Assembly: GCA_016858145.1 (NCBI GenBank)
Contig: JAEHOE010000050.1
Location: 620,001 to 684,000 of the forward strand
Direction: 5' to 3'
DNA: 64,000 bases
Source: Edaphochlamys debaryana
Lineage: Eukaryota; Chlorophyta; Chlorophyceae; Chlamydomonadales
Position numbers and translations under genes: made by a program. Positions 46,594 through 58,389 of the stretch are shown here, one piece after another. Within the stretch, counting starts at the first letter, position 1; each line of letters begins with the position of its first letter. The notes under the pieces were generated by a model. That model was not told where the DNA came from. It did not search any database and saw only the letters and a list, made by a program, of their open reading frames with translations.

Positions 46594-49500
46594 GGTGGTG
46601 TTGACGCCAGCGCCGCCGCTGCTGTCACCCTGCCCGTCATGCACACCCCAGATGAAACTGGCGGATTCGATGTAGTACCCCACGTGGCCCATCACACCCA
46701 CCAGGTACCCGCCCGGCGGCGCGCGGAGCTCGAACGCCGCACCGCAGGCGGTGTGGCGCGAGAAGGGTGTCGCCAGCAGGCGACCCTTGGATGTGGTAAA
46801 GGCCAGGCGCTCTAAGAACCCTCCGGCACAGCCGCTGATCGCCACAATCACCTCGCCCTCATCGAGCTCAAAGTCGATCCAGCCTTCGGTACTGGCCAAG
46901 CCCGCAACTGCGAAGGATGTTGCGTCGTCGGAGTCTGTAGCACCTGCTGTGCTGCTAGCGCCCTTTGGGTTGTTAGATGAAGCAGCAGTAGCGCCAGCGA
47001 GGGAGGAGGCGCGAATGCCACAGACCACTTCAATCGGGTCGGCCGAGGCGGAGAGCTGGACGGCCAGGCTGAGGGAGAGGCGTCGGAGCGGTGGCACCGC
47101 CAGAGAAGCTCGCGCCTGCGGCGGGCCCGGGGCTGAGGCTGGCGGCTGAAGCGGCGCGGGTTGGGGTGAGGCAGAGGCGGTAGCGGCGGCCGGGGGTGTG
47201 GAGGGCGGATGAGGGGGTGGCGATGGGGATGAGGGGGTGGAGGGTAGGGGGGAGGGCGCGGCGCCAAGCTGGAAGGGGCAGGACGCGCCCAGCGGCCCCG
47301 AACCAACGGGGGGCGTGGGCGTGAGGGTGTGGCTGCCTGCGCCGCGGGAGGGGGAGAGCGGGGAAAAGGGAAAAGAGTGAGGTCGGAGGGCGCAGCTTCC
47401 ACAAGAGGGTGGGGCTGAACCTTGACCTCACAGGCGCACATGCACGCATCCAGGCGCGACACAAGCAAGCAGCTGGATATAGCGCTATAGCTATAGCTCA
47501 GCCCTACACGGAACACGCCTGATGGGGCCCACCTGCCGCCCAGGTCCGGGTGACGTCCCAGCCGGGCGAGGACGCAAGAGAGCTGCGAGTGGGGCCGGAA
47601 CTGGCGGAAGGTGCGGTGGCGGCGGCCCGGCACAGGATCTGGGACTTGGTGTAACAGGGCACGATGTAGACGAAGTGGGAGGTCATCTCCGTCTCCCGGG
47701 CCTGGTACAGCAGGCCCTGGGGGGGGACAGGGTCGATGCGGAGGGAGGTGGGAGGACCGTGGGGCGAAAAGGCAGACGTGTTAGCTCTTCCACAGGCCCC
47801 TGCCGCCTTGCCTGACCCCACAACCCCACCCTGCATGTCACGCCCCCCCACGCCCCACCTGAAAGCAAGCCGAGTCGCGGGGAAAGGCAGCCACCTGTTG
47901 GGGGTCGGCCTCCAACCTGATGGAGGGGGCAGGCGGGGGCGGGATGGTGGGTGGGCATACGGGCATGTGGCTGAGCATCGGCTTGTGGGTAGGTGTGAGA
48001 GGGCACGAAGGGTGACGCCAACTCCGAACCCTCCCAACCATCGACCGACGCACGCGTGCGTACCAGAAGCTGTACGACATGAAGGGCGGCAGCACGTCCT
48101 GCAGGGTCGGGATCAAGGGCGCAGGTCACGAGAATTGTACGGCTCGCTTCGCCGCAAGTTGCGACAGATAGTTCCCTTTCCTGCATGCATGCGGGCCCGG
48201 TTTGGTGCCGGTACGCACCAACCCACCGCCCGCACGTCGGCCGCCGCCGCCACGTCCATCATGTCCGACATGTGGGGCAGGCTCCAGGTCAGTCCCAGCA
48301 GGGTGCTGGAGCTGCGGGGCGAAAGGCAAGTAAAGGGTCATGGCCACGGCCCGTATGGGAGTTCACGGCTGATGCCCTTGTCCGTGTAACAACAACAACA
48401 TGTGTTCCGAACGACGCTGCGGGGCGACGACAGGCAGTTGAGAGGCGTCTGGCTCGAAGCCTTCGGCACGCATCGGCCGGGGTGGTGGTGCCAGGCATCG
48501 CTCAGCCCCCACAGATACCGGTCAGCTCAGCCCCACCCTTGCACCCACGCACCCGCAGTAGGACAGCTGCGAAGAGGCCGATGCTTCTGGCCAAACCCCT
48601 AGAGATGCCTTCAGTCCCACCCGTGTACCCATCCGTTGACAGCGCCGCCCTCCCGGAAAGCTACTACCGATTATGCCAACACACGCAAGCAATCCCAGCC
48701 CCACCCACGCCCCCACCTGCAATATGCGAGTGCTGTGCTGTAGTTGACGGTGGGGGCGCCCATACGGCCCTGATACACCGCCGGGGGGGCGCCGGGGGGC
48801 GCCCCGGGAGGCGTGTGGGCCCAGACGGTCAGGGTGGGGTCGATGGCGGCCGCACACGCGCCGTAGCCCGCCTCGCAGGTGCTCTGCGGAGGGTAGGGTA
48901 GGGGCCACTGCTGTTCGGTAGCCCGTTCGGTAGTCAGGCGCACCCGCCCCATTTGGGGCGTATCGCCGCTTTAGAGCTTCGTAGGTTACCCACGCCCACC
49001 CGTAGCGGTGTGCCTTGACCTGCCCTGACGCAACCTGTTGTCAAACGCACGTGGCAGCCCGACACTACCCGGACCCCTGGCCCTGGCCCCAAGCCCCCAA
49101 CCCTGCTACGCTCCCTCTCTCTCTTCGCGCTGCGATTTGTCTGTCGAAGAATTGTTCGTGTCCCCGCCCCCGGCCCCGCCCCCGCCCGTCGTGCTGACCT
49201 GGCACGCGCTGGCGGTGGCACTGCAGGCATTGTACTGGGGGGAACGAAGGAGGGATCACAAAGGGCTGGGCGTTGTATGCGATCTCCTCAACCCGTCGGC
49301 CACTGCCACCACCACCTGCACTGCTGCCATGCCATGCACGCCGGCCATTCGCCCCGTCTGCTAGCAGGATTCGTCACTCAAGCAGCTGGACGCTTGCTCA
49401 AACCCCGCCAGTAGGCTCTTATTGCTCACCGACAGCCCCAGACGCGCATCGCGGAACGGCAGGCCGCAGCACTGGCTGCTGGAGCACACGGCATCTCCGC

Positions 49501-52500
49501 CACTAGAGCCGGAGCCGGAGCTGCCGCCACCGGAGCTGGAGCGGTTGGAGCCATCGGCCCCGGGCCCCCCGCCACACGGCGGCGGCAGGTAGGTGCCGCG
49601 CGGCAGGGCGGCCAGCGGGCGGGCCGAGGGGCAGGCAGGAGCGGCGCCGGGGGGCAGAACGGCGGGCGGGCGGACGGAGGCGGAGGGCGGCGCGGCTCCC
49701 GCCGGAGCCGCCCAGATCAGGCGCAGCTGGAGGGATGTTGGAAAGGGTGGATTGAGCGGCTTGGCACCCGAGCGGGTGGCTAGTGCTGTGCCGTGAATGG
49801 CGCAAACCGGCAAAAAGGATGCGCTCTGAAGAGAGAGCGCTTGTGAGGTGCATGCAGAGGCGCTGTCATACCTGCGGCAGGAAGTCGACGTGTGTGGGGA
49901 AGAGCGGCGGCAGCGGCCAGTCGGACATGTTGCGGGCGGCGCCTGAGAATCCGGCCAGGTAGCCGCCGGGGGGCGCGTCCTCCCTGGCCAGGGCAGACAC
50001 AGGGGGGAGAGTTCACGCCATGCCTCTGCCCCTGCTTGGCCCGACCGCAAGCCCAGCGCCCGCCAGCACCCCCTCCCCGACCCGGGGCTCCCTGGCTGCC
50101 GCCATACGTACTTATCCTCTCCGGTTTCCAGCTCGTCAATGATCCCCTCCCGACCCCCATCCCCCGCACCTGAACGCCGCCGTGCACCGCCCCCTCCCCA
50201 GCTGGTAGCGCCGCCGCAGGCGGGTCAGCAGCGCCAGGCGCTCCACCTGCACCCCCGGCTCGAAGCAGCCCTGGGGGGTGGGGAAGAGGGAAGCCGCGTG
50301 GGTGCGGCGGGGAGCGTTCGGGCATTGCACAGAGTTGCCAGTACTGCACTACGTTCATTGCTCGAGTAGATGGCTTTGGTAAAAGGAGCGGCTGAAGGCA
50401 GCCTGCGGAGATTGCTTGCTCACAGCAACTAGCGCTCCCTCAGCTTCCCCAGCTCCCCCAGCTTAAAGCTCTCCCACCCCCCCTATGCCGCCCGCACCTC
50501 CACTGCCACCACAAAGTCATTGGCGTCTTCCATCACGGTGTATCCCTCGAAGGCGCTGCCCTGCGGTCCGAGGGGTCCTCCATGCTGATCCACATATAAC
50601 TTGTTTGCCATGTTGCGAGGTGCCTGCGCGCCCCACGTCCCGCTTCCCTCAAACCCCCACCCCCGCACGGCCGCACCTGGTCCCGGCTGCGGTCGAAGAC
50701 GCCCAGGTACCCGGACGCAGCGATGGAGGGCTGCGCACTGAGCAGGGCGTAGGGGTCGAGGCGGTCGCCGGGGCGGAGGGGCTTGAGGGCAAAGAGCGGG
50801 TGGTTGAAGCCCCTGCAAGTGCGTGGGGCGACGGGGGAAAGAAGTGCCAGTGTGAGGCTCTGAGATAGGCCGAGGCCGGCTAGTGGCGCAGACGCAGATT
50901 CGTGCACCCCGCGTGCACTTGCTCGAGCAGCGCACTCGTCACAAGATGTGCCTTCAACCCTCAGTCCTCAATCCCCAAACTGAACCCCGAGCAACCCACC
51001 CACCGGTACAACACGTTGTTGACCGGCCCATCCCGCCAGAAGGCGGGGCTGTCGTCGAACGGCACGTGCGTCCCCGCCGTCAGCGCCTCGCGCCCCAGGA
51101 CCAGCGGCGAGGGCACCAGCTCCAGACCCGAGCCGCCGGGGCCGGGGCCGGGGCCGGGGCCGGGGCCGGCCGCATAGGGGCTAGGCGCGGAACGAGAGGC
51201 TCGGTAGGCGTCTAGCCAGGGGGTGGAGGTCTGGGGTGCAGTTACCAAACAGAGGATCTCAGAGGCGGCGCGGAAATTCCAACACCCAGTGCAGGGATGC
51301 GTGTCGCTAAACCCCAGCCTCTCTTCCTCGCTCCCTTCCCCGCCCTCCTCGGCCCGGCCACGGACTCACGCTGAGATTGTGCCGCGCTGCGTCCGCCGCC
51401 CTCGAGCACAGGAACGGCAGCGGCCAGTCGCAGGGCACGTCGCGGCTCATCCACAGCGGTCCGTCCTTGGGAGTGAAGAAGAGCACGGCCGCGCGGCAGG
51501 AGCGGTAGGCGTCCCATGTCCAGGAGCTCCAGGCGTGCTCGGGGGGGAGGGCGGCCACGGCCGCAGACACGCCCTCCACGAGGGCCTGGGGAGGAGGGCA
51601 TGGGAGGAGGAGGGTTATGGGTAGGGGAGGCACCCCGAGGGGAGGCACCCTGAGACCCTGGGAGGACGACGGGCGAAGGGCGGTCCACGCACGGGGCCCG
51701 TGCCGGGCATCGCCGGGTGCACGTACGTGACGGGATTGAGGTGCGCGGTTGGGAGGGAGGTGGGAGGAAAGGGGCCACGTGGAGGTATGGGCGCATGCAG
51801 AAGCCCCGGATGCCGGGGCCATAAGGAGGATCGCGAGCCCCACCCATGCAGCGGAGGGCTCGGCTGCCCCTTGCTCCTTCCCCGCGTAAGCCGCCCCCAG
51901 CTGCCTCTCATCGCTTGGTCACTACCACCGCCCAAGCGGTACCGCCACAGCCTGCGGTACTGCAGGAGGGTTACAGCCCGGAGGGGAGTCCAGGCCCGAG
52001 GCTGGGGCCCTCACCTGGGCAACCGCCGGCTGTGTCAGCGACAGGGCGGCCCAGGCGGCAAAGAAGTCCTCCACCGGCGTCAGCGTGCCTGAGTGCATGG
52101 GGAGGTCGGTTGGCCCAAGGCGTCAGGAGGGTTCAAAGCAAAGCGCAGTGCAGTGCAGTGCACGAAGGCACGCTTGGCCGCAGGCCCCCAGTCATCCCAG
52201 GAAGGCTGGCCCCCGATTGGGGCAGACTCAGCCCAAGTCAGAGAGTAACAGCGGTGGTGCTGTTGACTTGATGTTAGCGTGGATGGGGGGGGCAGGAGGG
52301 GGGGGGGGTTCACCCTGTGAGCGTGGGGGCGCGTGGCGGCGTGGGGGCGCGCACCGGGGGAGCTCAGGTGGGGCGTGGCCGCACACGTGGCCGCCGCTTC
52401 GACGAAGCTTTGGACCCGGAAGTAGAAGACGTAGGCATCTCTGCCGAGCGTGAAGGCCGCGAAGTCAGGCGGGCCGGAAGCCGGGGTGCCCGGAGGGGGG

Positions 52501-52704
52501 GCTGCTGCGAGGGCAGCCAGGGAGCCCGGTCAGGCCCGGTCGACCACACTTCGCCGGGTACGCGCAGAAGAGCCGACCGGTTGACACATGCATGCAGAAC
52601 CCACTTGACTCGGCTGGCGACTGAGACAACGCCAGTCGCCACGTTGCTGCCCACGCCAACCCCGTCAGCGCGAGCACCGCGCGAAGGCTGCCCGCGATTC
52701 GCAT
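41656..52704 (-). CDS. Lectin receptor kinase: two C-type-lectin-like and two jacalin-like modules, TM, kinase
   Basis: Twenty-nine exons (listed in the two part-entries) give 1,774 residues with every phase consistent. Residues 1 to about 28 are a signal peptide (MRIAGSLRAVLALTG...). Then come a C-type-lectin-like module (about 40-180, ending CDWPLPFLCSRA), a jacalin-like module (about 190-420, with FREDAPPGGYLAGFSG), a second C-type-lectin-like module (about 495-665, with ALAYCR, SYSFWLEADP and ILCR) and a Pro-rich stretch. A second jacalin-like module follows (about 776-913, with GCAGGFLERLAFTTSKGRLL and LRAPPGGYLVGVMG). A membrane helix (about 957-982) ends in RRRRR, which puts the kinase in the cytosol. 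The kinase (about 1380-1765) has FLGRGCSCV, VAVKLL (K1408), E1476, HRDLKPQN (D1612), DFG (D1630) and APE, so it should be active, probably as a tyrosine-kinase-like Ser/Thr kinase. Lectin modules suggest binding of surface or microbial glycans; the ligand is unknown. Confidence 0.85.
44497..44568. repeat. 18-bp coding minisatellite, four copies (NGDVAV)
   Basis: Four copies of gttgaccgccacgtcacc in exon 20 of the lectin receptor kinase. On the coding strand they give VNGDVA repeats inserted between the beta-3 lysine and helix C of the kinase. The unit is in frame (18 bases), so copy-number change would not break the kinase. Confidence 0.9.
45658..52704 (-). other. Ectodomain and transmembrane exons of the lectin receptor kinase
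   Basis: Exons 1-17: 52605-52704, 52355-52504, 52015-52088, 51370-51585, 51004-51230, 50677-50812, 50498-50560, 50170-50270, 49872-49983, 49430-49726, 49199-49234, 48717-48883, 48227-48311, 48064-48098, 47859-47916, 47533-47716 and 45658-47336. The last exon is 1,679 bases and holds the Pro-rich stretch, the second jacalin-like module, a Gly/Ser stalk, the membrane helix and a long Ala-rich juxtamembrane part. The other exons are 35-297 bases and cut the lectin modules many times. The first exon is short and holds the signal peptide. Confidence 0.8.
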
Positions 52705-53086
52705 GGGCCGCGACCCCTCAGGCGGGCCCTGTTCACCGGTGCACTAGCGCTAGTCACATCATTGCTTCCTAAGTCGGCAAACCGGTATGGGCCTGGTATT
52801 ATCAGCTCGCTAAACAAATTGCTCGTCGGCGTATTTAGGGTTGCACGGTCGGTGTTGCCGTGTTGCTTAATTGTGTTGCAAGTAAAGCGCGAGGCAATGG
52901 ACATGGGGCAGCACGCCAGCTCTCGAGCTCGAGTAGTAGGCGCACTCGATTATGGCAAGTCACCGGTATCAAATGCACACCTGTGCGCAGGCTGTCATGT
53001 CAAACAGACAGCATAACACCATGTAAAATGCTCCTGAAGGTGGCCGTACGGCCGCGGCCGTGCCGGTTTTAGAGGGGTCACACCTT

Positions 53087-53520
53087 CAGAGCCATGTGAG
53101 TCACCTGTGAGCACTTCGTCCCATGTGTGTAGCATGCTCGTGTGTGTGCCACAACCAACACCCGTGTTGCCCACGCTGTTTGAGGGCAAGGGGGGCAGGG
53201 GGACACGCCTAAAATCACAAGGCTGTTGATCCAAAGCTCCTAGAGGGGGGGCACGGAGCCCCTGCATCCCAACGCCTCCGAACGCAATAACGCTAAGGGC
53301 TCACGGCAGCCAATCAACCCCGTTCGCGACGCTCCCCACGGGCCTATCTCACCATGTGAATCACCTGCCTCAGGCTCAGGCTCAGAGCAAGACACCCCTG
53401 TGCATGCCACAGCGGGCACAGCCCACAAGCACACGGCCACCTTGTCGCCATCTCCCTCCTCTCCAAGCCCGTATTGCCCCACGCTGTTCAAGGGCAAGGA
53501 GGGCAGGGGGGCTTGCACCA
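53087..53520. repeat. Degenerate direct duplication of about 150-180 bp
   Basis: 53087-53240 and about 53352-53520 share blocks in the same order: catgtga[g/a]tcacctg; cacccgtgttgcccacgctg versus cccgtattgccccacgctgt; and gagggcaaggggggcagggg versus aagggcaaggagggcagggg. The spacing between blocks differs, so it is an old duplication with indels, or two copies of a small repeat element. Confidence 0.55.
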
Positions 53521-55232
53521 GCCGGCACCGCTGAGCTGATTCTTCCCTGCTGCACTGCAGTTCTCTTCTTCGATCCGTTCAGGTGTAACTTGCCTTTACC
53601 TCGTAAGTGTCGAAACTGGCGGGGCAGCCTTGCTTGGTCCTTGGAGAAAGGCAAGGCAGCAAGTTCCCAGGGCTTAACGTGCGAGGCCCGGCAGCCCACG
53701 CCCCACGGACCACCCCCCAGGTCACCTCCAGGCTCCGAGAATATCCTTGCCGTGGCATTCACAGATGCGCCTTCAAGAAGCCCAGGTACCGTAGTCTCTT
53801 CGCTCAGCTCTAGCCTCTAGGACCGATGACCATTTGACGGATCCCGGCTTCCCCCAGCAAGGCCCTTTCCCTCGTTTCCGACACGGCGTGCCCCTGTGCA
53901 CACAGAAAGGTCCTCACGCCTCCACATGATCCGCGTGCCTCGCATACCATCCATGGTGCAGCAAGGGCCATTCCAGGTGAGAGCTCATGTGGCACAGCCC
54001 GCTCCAAGCCCACTACTAGTAACAATACAGGACAAGCCCGTGCAGCCCAACGTAAGCAAGTACGGCTTATTCAGTTCACCCGCAGCACAAGCAGCAGCGT
54101 GGTACAGTCGCCCCCGCCCAAGCACATTATCAATGCTTCAAAACCCCACACTACGCCCACCTCTCACCGCCTCCAAGCAACATACGCTTATTACCATGCC
54201 GCCTCCGCCGCGTCTTGCGCGCACGTCTCTTGATTTGATGCCGGTACCTGCTACCAATCCCGCATCAACCCCACGCCAGCATGCATTCAATACCCAAGAC
54301 GACAAGCAGCCACGCAACCGCCTCATTGAAAGAGCCTTACCGTTAAAAGGGCGGCGGCTGGGACACCGACTCACAGCTAGCACGCTACTACTACAGCACA
54401 GTGCGGACAGGTTGACCTTGGCAGGTGTGTGTGGGTTGGGGAGAGAGGAAGGTATCTGCTTTCCCCATATCCGCACAGAACAATACAACTTTCCAGGCAC
54501 GTCACATAGCACAGTGGCCAAATGCTAAAACAGCCTAAATCGGCTTGCTGATGACATAGATAGGTGAAGTGCTCCTCTCAGATACTACGCTTCCTCGTCT
54601 GAGTCTTCTTAGGCTTCTTGCCTCCCACGCCCAGCAGTCATCAGCAGTCAATGGGTCTCGAAATTGCTCCCACCCCATAACGGTACACCAAGGGTCATTG
54701 ACCCGGCCCAAAAACACACCGTCTAAGGCAGGCCTCAAGCCCGGTTGCGTACTTGCTCGCCTTGCTGCGTGATTAACATACTAGGAAATACCTGCGAGCG
54801 TGTCACATAGTGCAGTACCCGACTCCCCGTCCCGTCCATTAAATCATTATGAGTAGACGCGTCGAAGACGCTGAAATGAGTGACCCTCTAGAACCTTCAA
54901 GAACGATCCCGCGCCCCACGGTCGGCTTTCAGAGCCTAGGCAATCAACTTAGCAAAACACCTAGGTGCGTGCCTGGGTCAACACGTGCTTAACACGTCAC
55001 ACAATAAAGCGTCGACTAAGGGAGCCCACACAATGGACTCAGCAGGGCATCGCACCATTTGGCAAGGTCACCCGCCTGTCATCTTCAGCACCAAGCTTCC
55101 CAGCACCCAGGGGACAGGAATAACCCACAAGGAAACAGATTTTACCCACAGGATGGGGCGTACAGCAGGCGATCCCATGTTCCCTTCCCGGCCGCTACCG
55201 GTCAGCACGCAGCCCTCTCCTTAATCTATGAT

Positions 55233-55237
55233 TTACA
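55233..55237 (-). terminator. Polyadenylation signal TGTAA of the gene ending at 55553
   Basis: TTACA on the plus strand, about 320 bases past the stop codon at 55553 on the minus strand. Confidence 0.55.
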
Positions 55238-55552
55238 CCACAAGTGCACGCTCATCAAGCTTAATGTGATGGACGACGCATCAGCACACACTTGAGGCAC
55301 GCTTTCAATGATGACGCGCATGCAAGGGACTATTGGTGTCAGGCCAGCCTCAACCCCACACGAAAGGTCTCGGGGCAGTCTCCTTCTAGCAAGCAATCAA
55401 GATATCAAGCACAGGCAAGCTGGAACCTGCGAATAGCCCCGAACGGGACGACAGTCACCACCGAGTACTCGGCGGTACGGAAGCATTCTTCCCGCCGCTT
55501 AGGATCAATAGGAAGAAACGAAGACTGAGGCTCGATCCTCGAGGCTTGAGTC

Positions 55553-58225
55553 CTACAGTACCAGCGAGACATGCATGAGCTCCTCGAAGATTGGCGGCTC
55601 ACCTAGGGCTCCAAAACCCGCGGCATATTCTGCTCCAGCTGAAGTCGCTGCGGCGGTAGCGGCAACCGTGACGGCACCTGTCGTCAGGCTCGGGTCCAGG
55701 CCCAGGCCCGGGCCCGGCTGGGGCCCGCCCCAGGCCCATGACGCTGCCTCCGGCGTGAATGTCGGGATCCGGCTCAGCAGCTCCGGCGGCAGCACCGGCG
55801 GCGGCGCAGCCAGCAGCGGTGCCCACCCAGCCCTCCCCGCGCCATGTCCGGACTGCATTTCGCCGGCGGTGCTCAAAGGCAGGGGCCGCAGGAAGAGCTG
55901 TGCCGCCGGCGCCGCAGCGCCCGAAGAGGGCGCAGGTCCCAGGGGCGACGGGCCCAGGCGGGCCCGGCGGGCCCAGCCGCGGCCGGCGCCGCTCGGGCCT
56001 GCGCGAAGGCTGCCGACGGCGCTGCCACTGACGTTTGCGGCGGTGGCCCCGGCGGCGGCGGTGCCGTCACGAGCCTGGTGCGACGCCGCGGCAGGCCGCT
56101 GGGGACCAAGGCTGCCGCTGAGGTGCTGCGAGGGCTTCCAAGGCAGCACAGTTGGCGGCGGAGAGGCGGCAGCGGCAGTTGCGGCGGGGGTGGTGGGTTG
56201 AAGCCTGCTGCGGTCTGGCTGGGTGCCATGACTGCTTCCGGGCGCCTCGGCCGCCGCCCTCACCGCCTCCACCGCGGCCGCCGGCTTCGCTGCGTCTTGC
56301 TCCATGTCCGAGTCTCCCATCGCTGCCGCTGCCGCCGCCGCCGCCGTGGCGTCCTCAGCCGCCCGCGCCGCCGCCGCCCAGCCACCGCTGGCACCAGCAG
56401 CCGCGTGCAAGGAGGCGATGGATGCCGTCCCAGCCGCGTCGCTCGGGTTGCCGCCTCTAAGCCAGGCCTCGGTCGCAGAGCAGGCTGAGAGCAGCGGCGG
56501 CGGCGGCAGCAGCGGCGGCGGCGGTGGCGGTGGCGGTGGCGGTGGCGAGGGCGGCGACGACGGCGGCTGCGGCCATTGCTGGCTGCTGTGGCCCGAAGCC
56601 GTCCCCTAGGGCGGCCACAGAGCATCCGCTGCCGCTGAAGGAGCCCGCGGCGCCAGCCGCAACGGGGCACCGCTCCTCGCCGCTGCAGCTCGGTGCCGCC
56701 GCCGGCACGACCTCCTCTGCCGCCGCCGCTCCAGCAGCCGGCGGATGCTTCGGCCCCGCGCCGCTTCCGCCTCCGCCTCCGCCGCCATCGCTGCCGCGGG
56801 CGGCCTTGGGGCTGCCGCAGCCTCCGACGTCGCCAGTGGCGGCGGCAGCAGCGGCGGCGGCCGGGGCCCGCGCCGCCAGCTGCCTGGCGGCGGCGTAGGC
56901 CCCGCGGCGGAGCTCTGGGTCGTCGCAGTTGGGCCCCACCGCCCGCGCGTAGGCCCGCAGGAGCTCGAGCGAGGCCCGGGTGGGGCTGTCGCTGTCTGCG
57001 TCCTTGGAGCGGAGGACGGTGTGGAAGCAGTTCTGGGGCGGGAGAGGGGGGCCAGGAACGAGGGGATGGAGATAGGGATGCATGGGGGAGAGACAGCCAG
57101 CAGTTTGAGATGCGGCGCGCGCGGGCGATGCCGGCAGAACCATGGAGGTCAAGCTGAGGATTGGGGAAGAAACCCTGCCATCCATGCAATCAGTAGATCT
57201 TGTCAACCGGTCGGTTGGTGATGCGCGGTACAATGCCGAGGGTGGCGCGTAGCGGAGGCAGCGCCCCATATCGGCCCGCCAAGCCGCTGAGTGCCGGCCG
57301 CCGCTGATACCCGTCGCTCGGATTTCTGTAGCTCACGCATGCCAGGCTTGGCTGGCTGTCAGCAGGCGAGAAGCTGGGGATGGCTAGCCGTCCCAGCAAC
57401 AGTGAGGGGCTAACACCCTTGGTGGCCCTGGGCGGGCCTGCCCTGGGCCGAGTGAGGGGGCAGACCTGCCGGTACCCCTGTACGTCCGCGCCTTGCCCGT
57501 CGAACGCCGTCGAGCAGAGGCACAACCTTCGACACACCTTGACGTCATTGTCGCTCCGGGTCTTCATGTGCTTGGAGATCAGTGCCCTGCGACGGCGAGG
57601 GCGAGTGTCGGGACCCCGCCCGGCAGGAAAAACGCGGACAGACGTCAACCCTAGATAGCGCAGAAACGGGGAGCCGGCTGCGGCGAGGGCAAGCTGTATA
57701 TCGCCAGTTCCTCATGCGGCGCGGTTCTTCTAACCCAGGCGTGTCGCACTCAACGTTGCTCGGTCATGCGCCCCGATTCCCCTCGCTCCTGACCTTGCAG
57801 GCACTCATAGCCCCTGCCCCTTAGCTTTACCATACACGCACCATCTGTTGCCAAGGGAGGCATGGAGCCGGGCGAGCGACGCGTGTTCGCTCTGCGACCA
57901 TCGTCCCCTCTTCCGCTTGAATCCCGCTGAACTCCTCACAAGGAACTCGTCGTCAGATTCCATAAATTATGGACAGCGTTCGCGGCGAAATCTCGGAAGG
58001 CAAGTCAACATGTCATGAGGGCCGAGTCTACCGAGTCTGCAGCGTGACCTGCCACACGCACAGTGCGTCGTTGAGGTATGCGCTGCTACACGTTATGAGA
58101 GGAACAGATATCACTTTGGCTCCTGCTCGTCGTCTGACGACGAGCGAGAGTGACCAAGATTGGGTACGAGGGCTTCGTATGCGGCTTCAGCAGTTGGGAG
58201 CCCAGGCCCGCAGCGCCTTGCTGCG
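55553..58225 (-). CDS. Uncharacterised multi-exon protein, gene model incomplete
   Basis: Clear pieces, 5' to 3': an exon ending at 58115 (TAEAAYEALVPNLGHSRSSS, then DDEQEP, ending phase 2 in AA). Exon 57466-57586 follows; its first G completes AAG and it reads ALISKHMKTRSDNDVK and LCLCSTAFDGQGADVQGYRQ. Then an exon from 57032 begins NCFHTVLRSKDADSDSPTRA and LELLRAYARAVGPNCDDPEL. These join with matching phase and look helical. Downstream the Ala/Gly-rich sequence is open in one frame to 56457 and in another from about 56600 to the stop at 55553 (ending FEELMHVSLVL). An intron or an indel in the GGC/GCC repeats at 56460-56640 must join them, and I could not place it. Further 5' exons probably exist (for example one from 58355 beginning DTAAEVDGAAAWAREVL). 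I do not recognise the family. Confidence 0.45.
58125..58145. repeat. Near-perfect 21-bp palindrome
   Basis: gctcgtcgtc-t-gacgacgagc: ten-base arms with a one-base centre. It lies within the probable exon coding SSSDDEQEP, so it may simply reflect Ser and Asp codons (tcg, gac), or act as a binding site or hairpin. Confidence 0.8.
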
Positions 58226-58389
58226 CTGCTTACTGTGTCAAGCGAAGCCTTCTTTCCCACCACACGGCAGGCACAAGTGCGACGTTTTTGCACTGCTCGC
58301 TAGCGAGCACCTCGCGCGCCCAGGCTGCCGCGCCATCCACCTCGGCGGCTGTGTCCTATGCGTACTCTGCTCGGGGAGCCCGTCAGCGT

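Larger units (their letters stand above)
52705..55552. other. Promoter side of the lectin receptor kinase gene and 3' UTR of the next gene
   Basis: The region is clearly AT-richer than the coding parts. It should hold the promoter and 5' UTR of the lectin receptor kinase (left) and the 3' UTR of the gene ending at 55553 (right, down to about 55230). Frames of up to 210 codons are open but lack exon features. A TGTAA on the plus strand at 53584-53588 has no gene I can attach it to. Confidence 0.4.

Noticed and set aside
45532..46815. Long open frames on the plus strand, opposite the receptor kinase
   Set aside because: They are antisense shadows of the GCC/GGC-rich juxtamembrane exon. The minus-strand frame carries the jacalin-like module, the membrane helix and matching splice phases.
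53896..54528. A 210-codon plus-strand frame upstream of the receptor kinase
   Set aside because: It lies in an AT-richer spacer and has no domain, no start context and no splice support.
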